Below are positions 44,001 through 56,236 of a DNA stretch of 64,000 nucleotides, in pieces. Each line of letters opens with the position of its first letter. Positions within the stretch are counted from its first letter, which is position 1. Location of the stretch: positions 124,001 to 188,000 of the forward strand of contig JAWZYV010013272.1 in NCBI GenBank assembly GCA_038373885.1, written 5' to 3'. This stretch comes from Cheiracanthium punctorium (lineage: Eukaryota; Arthropoda; Arachnida; Araneae; Cheiracanthiidae). The notes under the pieces are model-generated. The model searched no databases, was not told the DNA's origin, and saw only the letters and a program-made list of their open reading frames with translations. A program made the position numbers and the translations under genes.

Positions 44001-47000
44001 CTTAGTATAATCATTATCTGACCTTCCTAATTCAAATTATCTATAGTTATTAAAGATATTTACAAACCATTAGGGAATTACGGATTCATGTAGAAATGAA
44101 AAGTGCCTTTTTGCGAGTTAAATTGCGCGACTTCATGACGTCCGTTGATCTGAATGTATGTGTCTGACTATAAGAAATGAACGCTTAGGAATAAACTTTA
44201 ACGATTTTCAGATTGCACCAAACCAGTTCTGAATATTTTCTATATGGTACACAAAATTGCCTTTTTGCGAGAACCAAGTATCCCTATTTTTAAATCCCCC
44301 GTAGATGCATTTGCGTACTCCATTGGTCTTTGTTCATGACGAACATTGTTAATTTTCCACGACGGACAGCTGTCATCAACTTTATGCTGGCCATAAGCCT
44401 TATTATGCCGGAATAAATCTTGAAATATTTATTTATTTAATTTTATTTTTTGGTATTAATAGATCACAAGAAAAGAATTTATAAATGAATGCTTGCCACT
44501 CTTCGGATTTTTGTTCTCAGAAAGAGAGCCTTTGCAAAAACAAACAAGTGCAGGTGTCTGCTTCAAACCGCAATCTTACACATTGTCGTAATCCCCGTTT
44601 GAAAATTTCCATAACAGATGATTACTTTTGCTAATTGGTCAAGTGGTATTAACTAATACCCTTTATCAATGATCCAGCTCTCCCCCTCCCCGCCATGCCG
44701 ACATCGATCTTGGAGTTTAGTTGACTCCTGTCAACTAGTGATGTAACGAATATTCGGCCACTATTCGGCTGTCTTGCCGAATATTCGGTAAGCCGAATAT
44801 TCAGTTGGCTGAATACTGAACAGGTATTCTGCCGAATACTTGTGGCCGAATATTTCTACATATTCGGCTGAATAATTTCAGAAAAAAGAGAGAAAAATAT
44901 TTTTTTTTAAATGCATTTACAAATAATACTACTTAGTTATACTTCAATGAGTTAATCTCATAATAAAATATCCTAATTCATTGAATTTTAAGCGGAATGA
45001 GACATAATCTAATGCAATAATAATATTACAGAAATGGAGACTTTTCTACTTATTGACACTACTTGACTTGATTTTTTAATTTCTTTATTGGGTAGGGGTA
45101 GAAGGAATGTTTTCAGATCCTTAATTACAAGCATAATTTTGAAAAGCTACTCAATATGTTTTGCTCAGAGTCTGTAAAACTCAAAACATGATGTGATTAT
45201 GTATAGTTACCAGATTAATGACATTTAGCATAGCATATATTTATTAAATTATGAATATCTCAAAATATAATTATGCTGCTATGAGTGTTTAACTTCGTAA
45301 AAGATATTTTATCATGACCAATATTTTTTTAGTTTTACAGATAATATACTGTTGTTTCTGTTTGTTTTTAAGTACCTACAAATAATATAAAATGAATTTT
45401 AATTAATCTTTATTTATTATTTAATTACAAAATTGAAAAGCAACATTTTATTTACAGTTAAAATGAAATTTTAAAAAATGTAATATTCGGCCTGAACTAT
45501 GAGCCGAATATTCGGTATTCGGCCTGAGTTATTGGCCGAATATTCGGTATTCGGCCAAATCACTATTCGTTACATCTCTACTGTCAACATCTGTTTTAAT
45601 GCCCCGTTTCTGTTTTACTTTCAATTAATATAAACTTTGTGTAAAAAAAGGAAAGAGAGTGGGGAAATAAACTGTGGCGACTGGTAGATAAATTTGCAGT
45701 CTCCACTTTCAAAAATACAGTCGGCGAGTGGCGACCGTTAATTTTGACCTTTAATAATAAGGCCTGTGCAAAGCGGAAGGTTTTTTGTTTTTTTTTTTTT
45801 TTGAGAGGGGAGGGGTCGCCGATCGGCGGATTTCAGTTTTTTTTTTTTTATTCTGCATATTCAGCAAATTGTGTTTGAGTTTTGTATGAGTCTACAAGAA
45901 TGTAGTTTAAGCTTTGATTAGTTATTATAAGAGCCAGGATTTCATCTAATTATGTGTGTTAGTAATCATTTCCAGAAGAATGTTACACATTTGATTAATG
46001 AAATCTTTCAATTTTATTTCTTTGTGAACAATAAGTGTGTATTAGGGAACTGAATAAATTATGCAGTGGAACTCTTAATTTTGTATCTTTCAAAATATTA
46101 AATTCAAAAATAATGTATGAAAACTTAAGTGGTTTAGTGAAGTTTTATATTATTCATGTGAGAATATTTTCATTGTGTTTACTTCAGTGTAAAGGACATA
46201 AGAAGTAGGAGATGTAAAATTGAGGTTGTATTTCAGAGGAAATTTTTTATTCCTTTAAAAATGACCGTTTATTAAATAGTTCCTTTTTGGTCCCTTTTTC
46301 TTACAGATGGTCCCTTTTTCTTAAAGGGATGGTCCCTTTTCCCCCTTTTTTTGATAGAAAATTTGGTGGGAGCCCTGCATTAAAATATTCATTCAACTTT
46401 ACTGATAGCATTATTTTATAGAAAAGGCAATTAAATGTTCATATGGAAGAATAAAAAACTGTATATATGCTCAAGAATGTGGGGGAGGTCCCTTTTTCTC
46501 TGTTTCATGCTAGTACTAAATGGAAATTCCCATCTATTTACCCCCACACAGATGAAGCGGCGAGTCTTATACAAAAAACCTTAACAGAAAACAACTTAGA
46601 CTTTTTCATTACCAAAAACAACCCCAAGATTTTAAAAATTGTTATTAGAGGCCTCCTAACCAACACAGATATCGAAGATATCAAGGAAGCATTAAATTGT
46701 AATAGTTACGATACTCTTAGAGTCAGTCAATTAATTTCTCGTAAATACAAAAGCAAACTCCCTCTCTTCCAAGTTCACCTCTTACATAATGATAAAAACC
46801 TCGAGATTTTTAAATTAGAAACCCTACTTTCATTCATCATTAAAATAGAAAAATACCGTTCGATAAATAGAATCCCTCAATGTTATAAATGTAACAACTT
46901 CTTCCATTTCGCAAATAACATTGTAACCTATACTGTGTAACCCTTTAATTACTTTTGAAATCACTTCGTGCAATAATTCTGCGGTTATTGTTTTTACTGG

Positions 47001-50000
47001 CAAGTTATGTACTATATCCTTATAAGGAGATTTCAAACTTTGTATCATGAAAACAAATGCCGAATTTGCAGCTTTACCTGAATTGTATGAGGCTCCAATT
47101 ATGTCACCACATTTGTAATCTAGAAAGGGTTTTAAATTAATTTCATCCATCATTAAATTTACAACTTTGTCAAAATTATTTAAATATTGAAATTTATCTT
47201 TAGCATATTTTAAGAAATTATCTTGCAGTACTTGCACTCTAGGATCTAAATTATAAGATGAAGTGAGTCTATTAAGAGTACTTGGATGTGGTAAAATTAA
47301 TACACATCTATTTCTGAGAAATCTATATGCATGAGGAGATATTGAATCTAACAAACTACTTAATACTAAAAGATCTGCACTATATCTATGGGCTGTTTTA
47401 CTTACCAATTAAATTAATTTGTTCATATAAAAAAATCTATAATCATGGCTTCTTTCAGGAACAATTAGCTTTAACTCGCAGCAAATATTTTTTACTGAAG
47501 ATTTTAAATTGTTTAATTTATCAAAAGAAAAACCATTGTAATTTATAAATTCATGCAATAGAGACAGCAAATCATTTATATTTGTAAATTGTACTGGTAA
47601 TTTAAAATTATTATGCACAGTGATAGGTACTTTATGATAAAAAACACTTACCATTTTTCATCTATTATTATTGATAACGATAATTCAGGTACTGGCAATG
47701 AAGATATTTTTAAAAACATAACTGTATTTTCAGCTTTGACAATCGTAAACACATCTGGAATTTGAATATCCTTTAGTAATAATAATAATTCTTCCAGAGT
47801 TTGAAAGGAAGTTTTTGATTGATATTCTTCAAATGATTTCACACTTAATTCAAGAGTCTTTTGCAGTTGCTCATTTTCTCTCCTTTCAGCTTTGTTTTCT
47901 GGAGCTTCTCTGGCCTTAATATGTTTTGATAAATATGCAGGACAGCCATGAAAAATTGTAGGCAAAGCATCATCCTTAAGTCTTGGTTGTGTTAAGGTTG
48001 CCACTATTTTCTCACCCGTTGCTGGATTGTAGCATTCTGAAGTTCTCCTAATATCTTCTTTTTTTAAATGTAATTCACAGACCTGCAATGAATAGTTTTC
48101 ACTAATTAAATAAAAAAGCCTACATTTTACTAACAGATAAATATCAAGTGATCGAGAATTGTGATTACTATTAACTATACTATGAACTATGAGGTTTAAA
48201 TAATGCTATTACTTATAAGAGTAATAATTTTATCAGCATTCGTAGAATTATTAAATATCAATCTTTATAATATTATTAATTCGTTATTTGTAATTTTGTA
48301 AAAAATAAATTTTCAAAATTTTCTTCCAACTGCAAATCAAAAAACAAAATATGATTTTATTTTACATATTGTTTTCAAAATTTCTATTATTATTATTATT
48401 ATTGTTTTGCAATTTTAAGTCCAGCTTTTACTTTTTATGTTTTAAAAAGAGGAATTAAAAAAGTATTGATAACACACGCACACACACACATATCTATATA
48501 TACACAATAAAGAATGTAAAATTATTTGTATACTGAAATGAAATTCATGAATTAAGAAAAAATTTAATGCTTATATGAATATAAAAGATTTATAGATACA
48601 TAAATTCAAATATACTAAACATACATTCTTAAAAACAAACAAAAAAGCACTTACTTTAAAATTCTTTGATGGATTAATATTTGCACGTGGAATGGCATTT
48701 ATCCATTTCCTTTGTAGTTCTTCATTCTTTGGTAAACTGAAAATGGATACCTTGGGGCCATCTGCATAATTACCTCTACAAAAAGGTACTGAATACTTGT
48801 ATACCATGCTTTAAATACAATTAACAAGCATAGTTTTATCAAATAATGGACATTCTTCAAGAACTTCGAAGCAAACAAAATCCCATTGATGGCGAAAAGG
48901 TATAGTAGACTTTCGCCAATTCTCTTTCACCTGTGACGATTTACCTGCCGTTCGTCCGGTTTGACGTACCTGCCCTTGTTCTCAATAATAGTACCTGCGG
49001 GGTGAATTGGCGATAATACTCCGATGATAAGCGAGAGCAGCTAGTAACCCAGCCGAAAAACCTACGGCCTAACTTTGCTTTCGTCACGAGCTTCTATGGT
49101 TGCTGTGAGGGGTCTTTCTTATATCGGAGTTGACGCTAGAGCCCAGGCACTCTGGAAACCAAAATCTGAAATTCCGAGGGTATCTTTTGATATTCTAAGA
49201 TATCCTTTGTTGGGGGGCTTCAATGTTAAAACGTTGGCAATGGCTATTTTTAAGGATTATAAGATCAAGTTCTCCATAAAAAATAGTGTTTATCATTTAT
49301 AGGTCTTCTTCAGAAGCACTCAAAAGAATTTCAATAAATTAAGGTCATTGCAGTTTACAGACATTCATTTATTTAAAGTGCAATACAATCCTTATTGGTA
49401 GCTAATTGTTTGATGAGGGCCGTGTGCATCACTCAAAAGTTGGTCCAAAAGTCACCAAGCTTGGCAAATTTTAGCAATAAATCACCTAACATGGCATAAA
49501 AAAATGTTTCCGAAAATGCATCCATGTTGGTGATTATTTTCATTATTTTGGCAGAAATTACTACTTAACTTAGACTTACTTTATTTACTTAACTTAGAGG
49601 AAAAAATCCCTAGTTTTAGAGAGTGTCAATTTCAGTAAAAATTTTGAAAAATCATAACTTGCTTTAATTAACTGATTTACATGTAATAAAATTGCAAACT
49701 TTGAGGGTTTTTTTTTTTTTCTTCTTTCATTATGTGGAACATTAATTTTAGTATACTAAACCTTAAAAGAGCCAATTTATCACTCCTTGTTCGTGCAATA
49801 CATTGCATTGTATTAAGGTAGATGCTCCAGTAGTGGGCCACTTAAGGGTGCTTCTTCAACTATCATAACTTCAGAGAAGTTTTGTTATTATTTTTTTTTT
49901 TTTTTTTATGGTTGTTCAAACTCATATCTTGCATAATAATCAACCAAAAATATCAAAATAATTGTGATATAATTTTTTTTAAAAATTAAAACTTAGGTCA

Positions 50001-53000
50001 CATCTATGCACCAGAAGTGGGCATAGCAAAATTTTGATGTACCAAAAGTGGGCCACCTAGATTTGTCAAACAACTTAGGGAAAACAGAATAAAATTATTA
50101 TACAGTGTGCCCGCTAAAGTCCATTGTCACACCAGTAACTTCTGAATGGTAAGAGCTATAATAGTCATAAAAGTGGGGTCTAGGTATATTTAAGTTGCCA
50201 TGCAAGAAAGCTACAACAAGCTAAAGTTGCCATGCTACACACAAAAGCCGCTTTCTTTTATATATTGTAATAGTAACAATACATTAATATTATATGCAAT
50301 AATAGCTCCCAATAAATAAAAACACTAAAAAAATGGCAGATGAAATGTTTTCTTTAGTCATTCTAGGTACACTAGATTTTCTGGTTCTTTCTGTTAGCAA
50401 AACTTTTTTTCTGTTCCTTATCTATTTCAATCGTTCTCTTTCCTTTTTTGGCAGTTTTTGCACTTTTAATGTCTTCTAAAGAATTACATTTCTCAGTCAC
50501 TTATTCTTTTATACCTAAATTTGATATTAACAACAATTTTTTTTTTTTGGTTTATTATTTTCTATAACTGTTCTTAAATATTCAGAATTAATGCTTCTGA
50601 CAGGGTATCCTATTATCCCTCCCCCACTTTTTATGTTTTTCCATGCATTTTTACTTCATTATTTTACTGTGACAAACAGTCTGCTTTTAAAACAAACATT
50701 TGTGTAGTAAAAATTTGTGGCACAATTTTATATTGAAGCTCTGTGTCACTTTCAAACTAAACTAGAGGTGTGTACCGCAGTGAGCCTACATTGGTGTACC
50801 AGTAGTGAAACATTAGTAAACCAGAAGTGGATCATGTGGGTCACCAGGAAAAAAGCATGTGCTCCAATTGTAGTCTGATAATGCAGACGCATGCAAGCAT
50901 GCCATGCGCCGCATGTATCTGCAGATAGTTTTCTAGTAATTCAAATCCTTTTTTTTTAATTTAAGATGTATAGTTACCTAAAAGAAGTATTTTTTAAGTC
51001 ACTATAGTGTAAGCACATTGCACATGTGTGAGCGTATGCATATACACGTGTTTATATAGGCACTATGTATTCAGTTATGAGCTATTATGAGTTTGCAGAT
51101 AGTTTTGGATTATGTGCATGGATAATTTTTTCTTTTATCTGACTATGGCTCCAATACTGAGCCACCTCGGCCCACTTCTGGAGCGTTTAGTAAACCATTG
51201 ATCTAAAAGTGTGCTACCCATCACTAACAATAAATTACTATTATACTTTCATTTAATGATATTTTATAATAATTTCAGTATATAATCAAATAATATCAAT
51301 AACAATTGATTTTAAAAACTAATAGAATGTATGTTAAAAAATCATTTTAATGAAGACTTGCCTCTAAAAATCGGCTTAAAATGATTTTCTAAAAGAACAA
51401 CTTCAGCAACAAACTTTCTTGTTCCTAACTGAACTGGAAATGAAGGCTGCACTTTTTATATTTAATTGATAAGGACTTCAGCCAATCAGAGGCTGATCTA
51501 TTGCCGCAATAGATAATTGGAATTTCTTGTTTTTAAAGTTAAACTTTCAAATGGCCCACTATAGAGCACTTAACTTAGAGGAATATTTGTTTCTAACACT
51601 TTCCAACTAGGTTAAAAGGGCATTTATGATTTGAGTTTGTCTGCTGTAGCTGCTATAAATATGCATAATTACTACAAAATTTGTATATTTTTTTGCTATG
51701 TACAGTACTAAGTACCCTATTGAAAATGGTGTATGTAGTATTTATAGTTCTTTTACAGGAGCACCCAAGATAATTCCAATACCTCTATAGGTAATTATTT
51801 TTAATGATCATCAAAAATAGTGTCTGCAGTAGTTATAGTTCTACAGGCGCACTCAAAATAATTCCAATACAGTACAGTCTATGGCAGTTAGGTACATTGA
51901 TCCATTTCAAGCACAATACCATAAGTATATAAAAGTTTATAACAGTTTACTTACAGTGGAACATGAAATAACATTTAAAGTTCTTTTACAATGTTTCCCA
52001 AAATTACATTAATAGTGACAGTCTCGTCAAATTTAAGGACAGTGCATTGCCAAATTTAGCACAAAAATATTGTGTTGGTTTGTTTTAACTCTTTCTATTA
52101 ATAGAAATAAAGCAAAATAAATGTAATGATTATGAGTAATATATGTGTTTTTGTAATGAAAATTGTATTTAAATTTCTTTGCTTGATATATAATTTTAAA
52201 AAATAAATAAATTACAGGTTTTTAAGCATGTACCCGTCCTACCCTAACCCAAAGGCAAAAATTATTGTTTCTCTGGATGAAGTCTGTTTAAAGCTTGGTA
52301 TTTATAATTTTATGTATTTCTAATTTTTCTTAGAAATAAATTCAGAATTTCTATTTTATTAGCATAGTTTCAAATTCAAACAGATTTTCCAAATTTTTAA
52401 AATAATATATAAGTAAAAAATTAATGATAAAAATGCCTATGATTGTTTTTGTTTGTTTTTTAAACTTTAAAAGAAATTTTGACAGAAATGTATTATGGGA
52501 CTACATTATTACTGATTAGTGTTTCATACATACTTGAGTTTTTTAAGTAAAAGAATGAGAAGTTTCTTATTATTTTATTTTAAGATGAAAGGGAGTGGGG
52601 GAAAAAAGACATTTTTTTGTAGAAATTGCAAATTTTTTTGAGATTTTCTTATTCGTCATGCTTTTCTTTATTTTTCAACATGATCATTTGATTAAACGTT
52701 TTGTATTTCATAGCTAACAATTAAATTCAAAATTTTTGCTTCCTTTTAGTAAATAAATATTTATCCTTAAGTATTTCTTTATTCATATTGCTAAAATCAC
52801 TTATCTACACAAATGCATATTTCAAATTTTTCTTTTTATAAATTTCTGAATTTTTTGATGCATCTGAAAGTTTGTATACTAACTTATATCATATCATATT
52901 GCACTGATTCTGTGATTTTAAAAAGATATAGATTTGTACCCCGTGGCAGAAACAGGGCGACACAGCGGCATTGCCGCAGAAACAAACAGAACGATCATCT

Positions 53001-53466
53001 GCAGACAAATTGTCTTCAATAGAGTTGAAAAATGCGCTGAAGACCCCTTTTCATGTAATTTTACTTTTTAATTAACAATGTTAAAACACACCCCACTTCT
53101 TTGTGTGTACATGCATGCATAAATATATACTGTGCTGCAGAAATTCTTTTGTATTTCTGCAGCTTGTCGCTGAAAGCATGACAAAATTCTGTCATTGGGG
53201 ATTTGCATTACTGGTTTCACATGGCTAAATAATAGGGGGGAGGGGGGAAAGAAAGAAAGAAAATGACTTTTTTAAATGCATATTTTAATTTTATATTAAA
53301 GTAAGACATTTTTGGTAATTCAACTCAAAAGCTTCAGTACTCAAACTGTTATTACAGTGTGTACATTGTGTTTGAAATAAATTTTAATCAAAATGCTTTC
53401 TATGCAAAACTTCAAAGAAATAAATTTGTTTAAAATGTTTTTAAAATTTACTACTGTCATCAATTA

Positions 53467-53499
<33 letters not shown>

Positions 53500-56204
53500 A
53501 TTACATATTATCATAGTCTAATTAATACTTTATAGTATGTTATTTTGTTTTATTGAGAAACTCCTGCAATTTAATATTATTATACAAAATTATTTAATGT
53601 GTACAGTAAAATCTCGATTATAAGCACACCTCAATATTTTGTAAAAAGGACTAAACACGATCCCGGCGACAGTCACTCCTGCGAATTCTGATGTCGCCAA
53701 AAATGACAGCGGTGACATTAAGAAGCATTCTAAAATAATTTTAATTCAATAATCACGCTTAATTATTAAAAAATATGACATTGAACTATGTTAGTAGTGT
53801 TCCTGTTTACATTTCCGAAGGGTGCAGTTCGAAGCACACCTTTATTTGAGTATGGATATGATCTTCCCTTTTTTTTTTCTTTTGTGTTAGTTCACTCTAT
53901 CGCCCCTAAATTGATTTATTTAATCTTGTGATGAGCTCTGCCATTTACAGTAATTTAAAATATGAGCCATGCCCCTTTTCAATCATTTACTTATTAAATA
54001 GCAATGTTTTAAAAATTGATTTTTAAGGGTAAAACAGTTCTGAGATTTTAAAAAATAGAATAGAGGAAGATTCACTGACACTCAAGTGAAGTATATGCAT
54101 ACTTGCCAACTTTTATGTTTTTGGCATAAAACTTGCTTTTTTAAAACAGTTTTTACCATTTTATGCAAATTCCTGTTTTTTATGCTTTTTAATAAATTTT
54201 TAGGGGCTTTTTCCCGATAAAATTAGGCTTTAAATGCTTGCCACATATTTTGTTTAAAATCTTGAAATTTATCATTCATGAGAGTTTTCTATGAAGAGAT
54301 TATTATTATTTTTAGATACTGGGTTTTCGGCTTTCCCTACAGATCAACTAATTCCACTGTTCATTCATTAAAATTCTTGGAGAAAAAATTCCATTGAGTA
54401 TGCTCCAGCATCTTTCTTAATTTCCATCTTTTCCCATCCGTCATGAAAACAAATGTTTTCTCTTAAGTATTTTCACTCAACTTCTAATACCAAATAAATA
54501 AAAATCAAAATTTAAATTACTTTTTTTTTTTTCATCAACCTAAAATAACTTCATATTCAGTTTTTATTATATACCTAAATCGAATTTCATGCTCTTCTGG
54601 AAATGTGAGAAAACTTTTTGCATTTAAACGATTTCGTTTTGTCTACGTGACCCATCTCATATCAATACTTCAAGCAGACGGTCATTTTGATGAAAAAAAA
54701 ATTAAACTATATTACCTGGAAAAACAGTTTAAAATAAACTGAAATTGCAACTTTCCCATCAAAGCCTGATGACTGTGACTTCAAATATGCCATTGTCACC
54801 TGCAGAGCCTAGTTTTGTTGTGCAAATGATTTACTTTATTTTACTCTCGGAAATAAAATGGAGCTGAAAAGAGCAAAAAATCACTTTAAAATGAGGGAAT
54901 GGGTGGATTTTCAGATTTTTAAAGTAGCGCAGATTGTTTTCTATATAGTTATGCGTAATTATGAAAATTTTCAAACGTACAAATGGTGTAGATGTTATTA
55001 TGCTTTTTAATCTTCTTGGATTAATCGCGGTAAAAATTTTATCTTGGAGCAAGTTGCCTGGAACTGTTAAAGAGTGAGTCAGGGATCAGCTTAACTATAT
55101 ATCTGGATTATATGAATTGTGTGTGTAGTGTAAAAGTTACTTTTTTTCTAAGAAATTAACCTTAATTGTGTTGTTGTTGCTAGTTCCCCTGGCCTAGCGG
55201 AAGCTAGACCAGGGCCATGAGTTCATATGCCCTCAAAAAATCCAAAAACTGGATGGGGTTGCACAGGCAATCTTCTTTCGAAAAATTGATACAGTTGAAA
55301 ATGTGGGAAGGAGTGGCTGTGCAAGAGGAGCATTTCTTACAGGTTGCGAAAACTTTTTCGTTAAATTCATACTTTAAGCTTTTAATATAGCCACTAATAA
55401 ATATGGAGAATGCTGTCTGGTCGCTTCTGTCTGCCCTGAAGATCAGGGCTTGCCCTAGCTGATCTTCTGTGTACCAGTTGTGGGAAGGAGGGGTCTTCCA
55501 GGCAACCTTAATTGTGTAAGTAATGTAAATGTATTTTTGATATTTCATTCTGTTTAAAACTTGTAAACTTGAGTGTCTCGTGAGTTTATTTGATAAAAAG
55601 CATTAAAAATGCAAATTGAATACTATTGTTAAAAAATATCAAAAATGACTTGTGTACTATTTAGCAAGAATAATAAAAAATTATGTTTGTGTGCTATTTT
55701 AAAAAATCATCAAAAATGTCGTTCGCATACTATTTCAGACCTTGGGAATTTCAAAATTTGGTAAGTATGTACATGAAATATTACTATCACGCATGTGTTG
55801 CATTCACTGTAAATTTAGAATTAAATATTTGTAATACCTGCTCAATAGAAGTCCAGCTTCAAACTGCCATTTTACATTTTAATTTTCCCCGTTTGATTTT
55901 TTAAATCATTCAAGTATTGCACATTTACTGAGATCATTTTAAATTCCATTTGCACAGAAGATTTTCATCAAAATAGAAACTACAGTACAAAGCCGAAAAT
56001 CCGGAATGGACAGGACTACGGCGATTCCGGATTCTCGGATTTTCCGGAATATTGGTCATTTAAAAAAAAAAAAAAAAAAAAAAAAAGCGGCTACGTCATG
56101 GATTACGGGGTCTCGCCGTGAACTATGTATTTTTATAACGCTTTTCGAAATCGCCGTGATCCGTAGGTTGTACTGTAGAAATTGTTCAATTGAATTCACT
56201 TAAA

Positions 56205-56236
<32 letters not shown>

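Larger units (their letters stand above)
42660..46490. mobile_element. hAT MITE family B, old copy, split
   Basis: The left part (to 42862) has CAAAGAGCAAGTGATGATGC and the right part (from 46378) has CATTATTTTATAGAAAAGGC. Both are colinear with 24581-24950. Terminal repeats are no longer recognisable. The 42863-46377 hAT sits inside. Confidence 0.65.
41734..52217 (+). other. E2F7/8 intron 3 (10.5 kb), transposon-rich
   Basis: This intron interrupts DNA-binding domain 1. It holds a family B MITE split by nested hAT elements (42660-46490), a LINE ORF1 piece (46490-46920), a truncated antisense P element (46918-48807), an H1 relic (49290-49520), a motif-rich element (49815-51190) and another H1 relic (51715-51975). 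Confidence 0.85.

Noticed and set aside
49075..49302. 75-codon frame after the P element
   Set aside because: No family features, no splice context, and it ends in an H1 relic; left unannotated.
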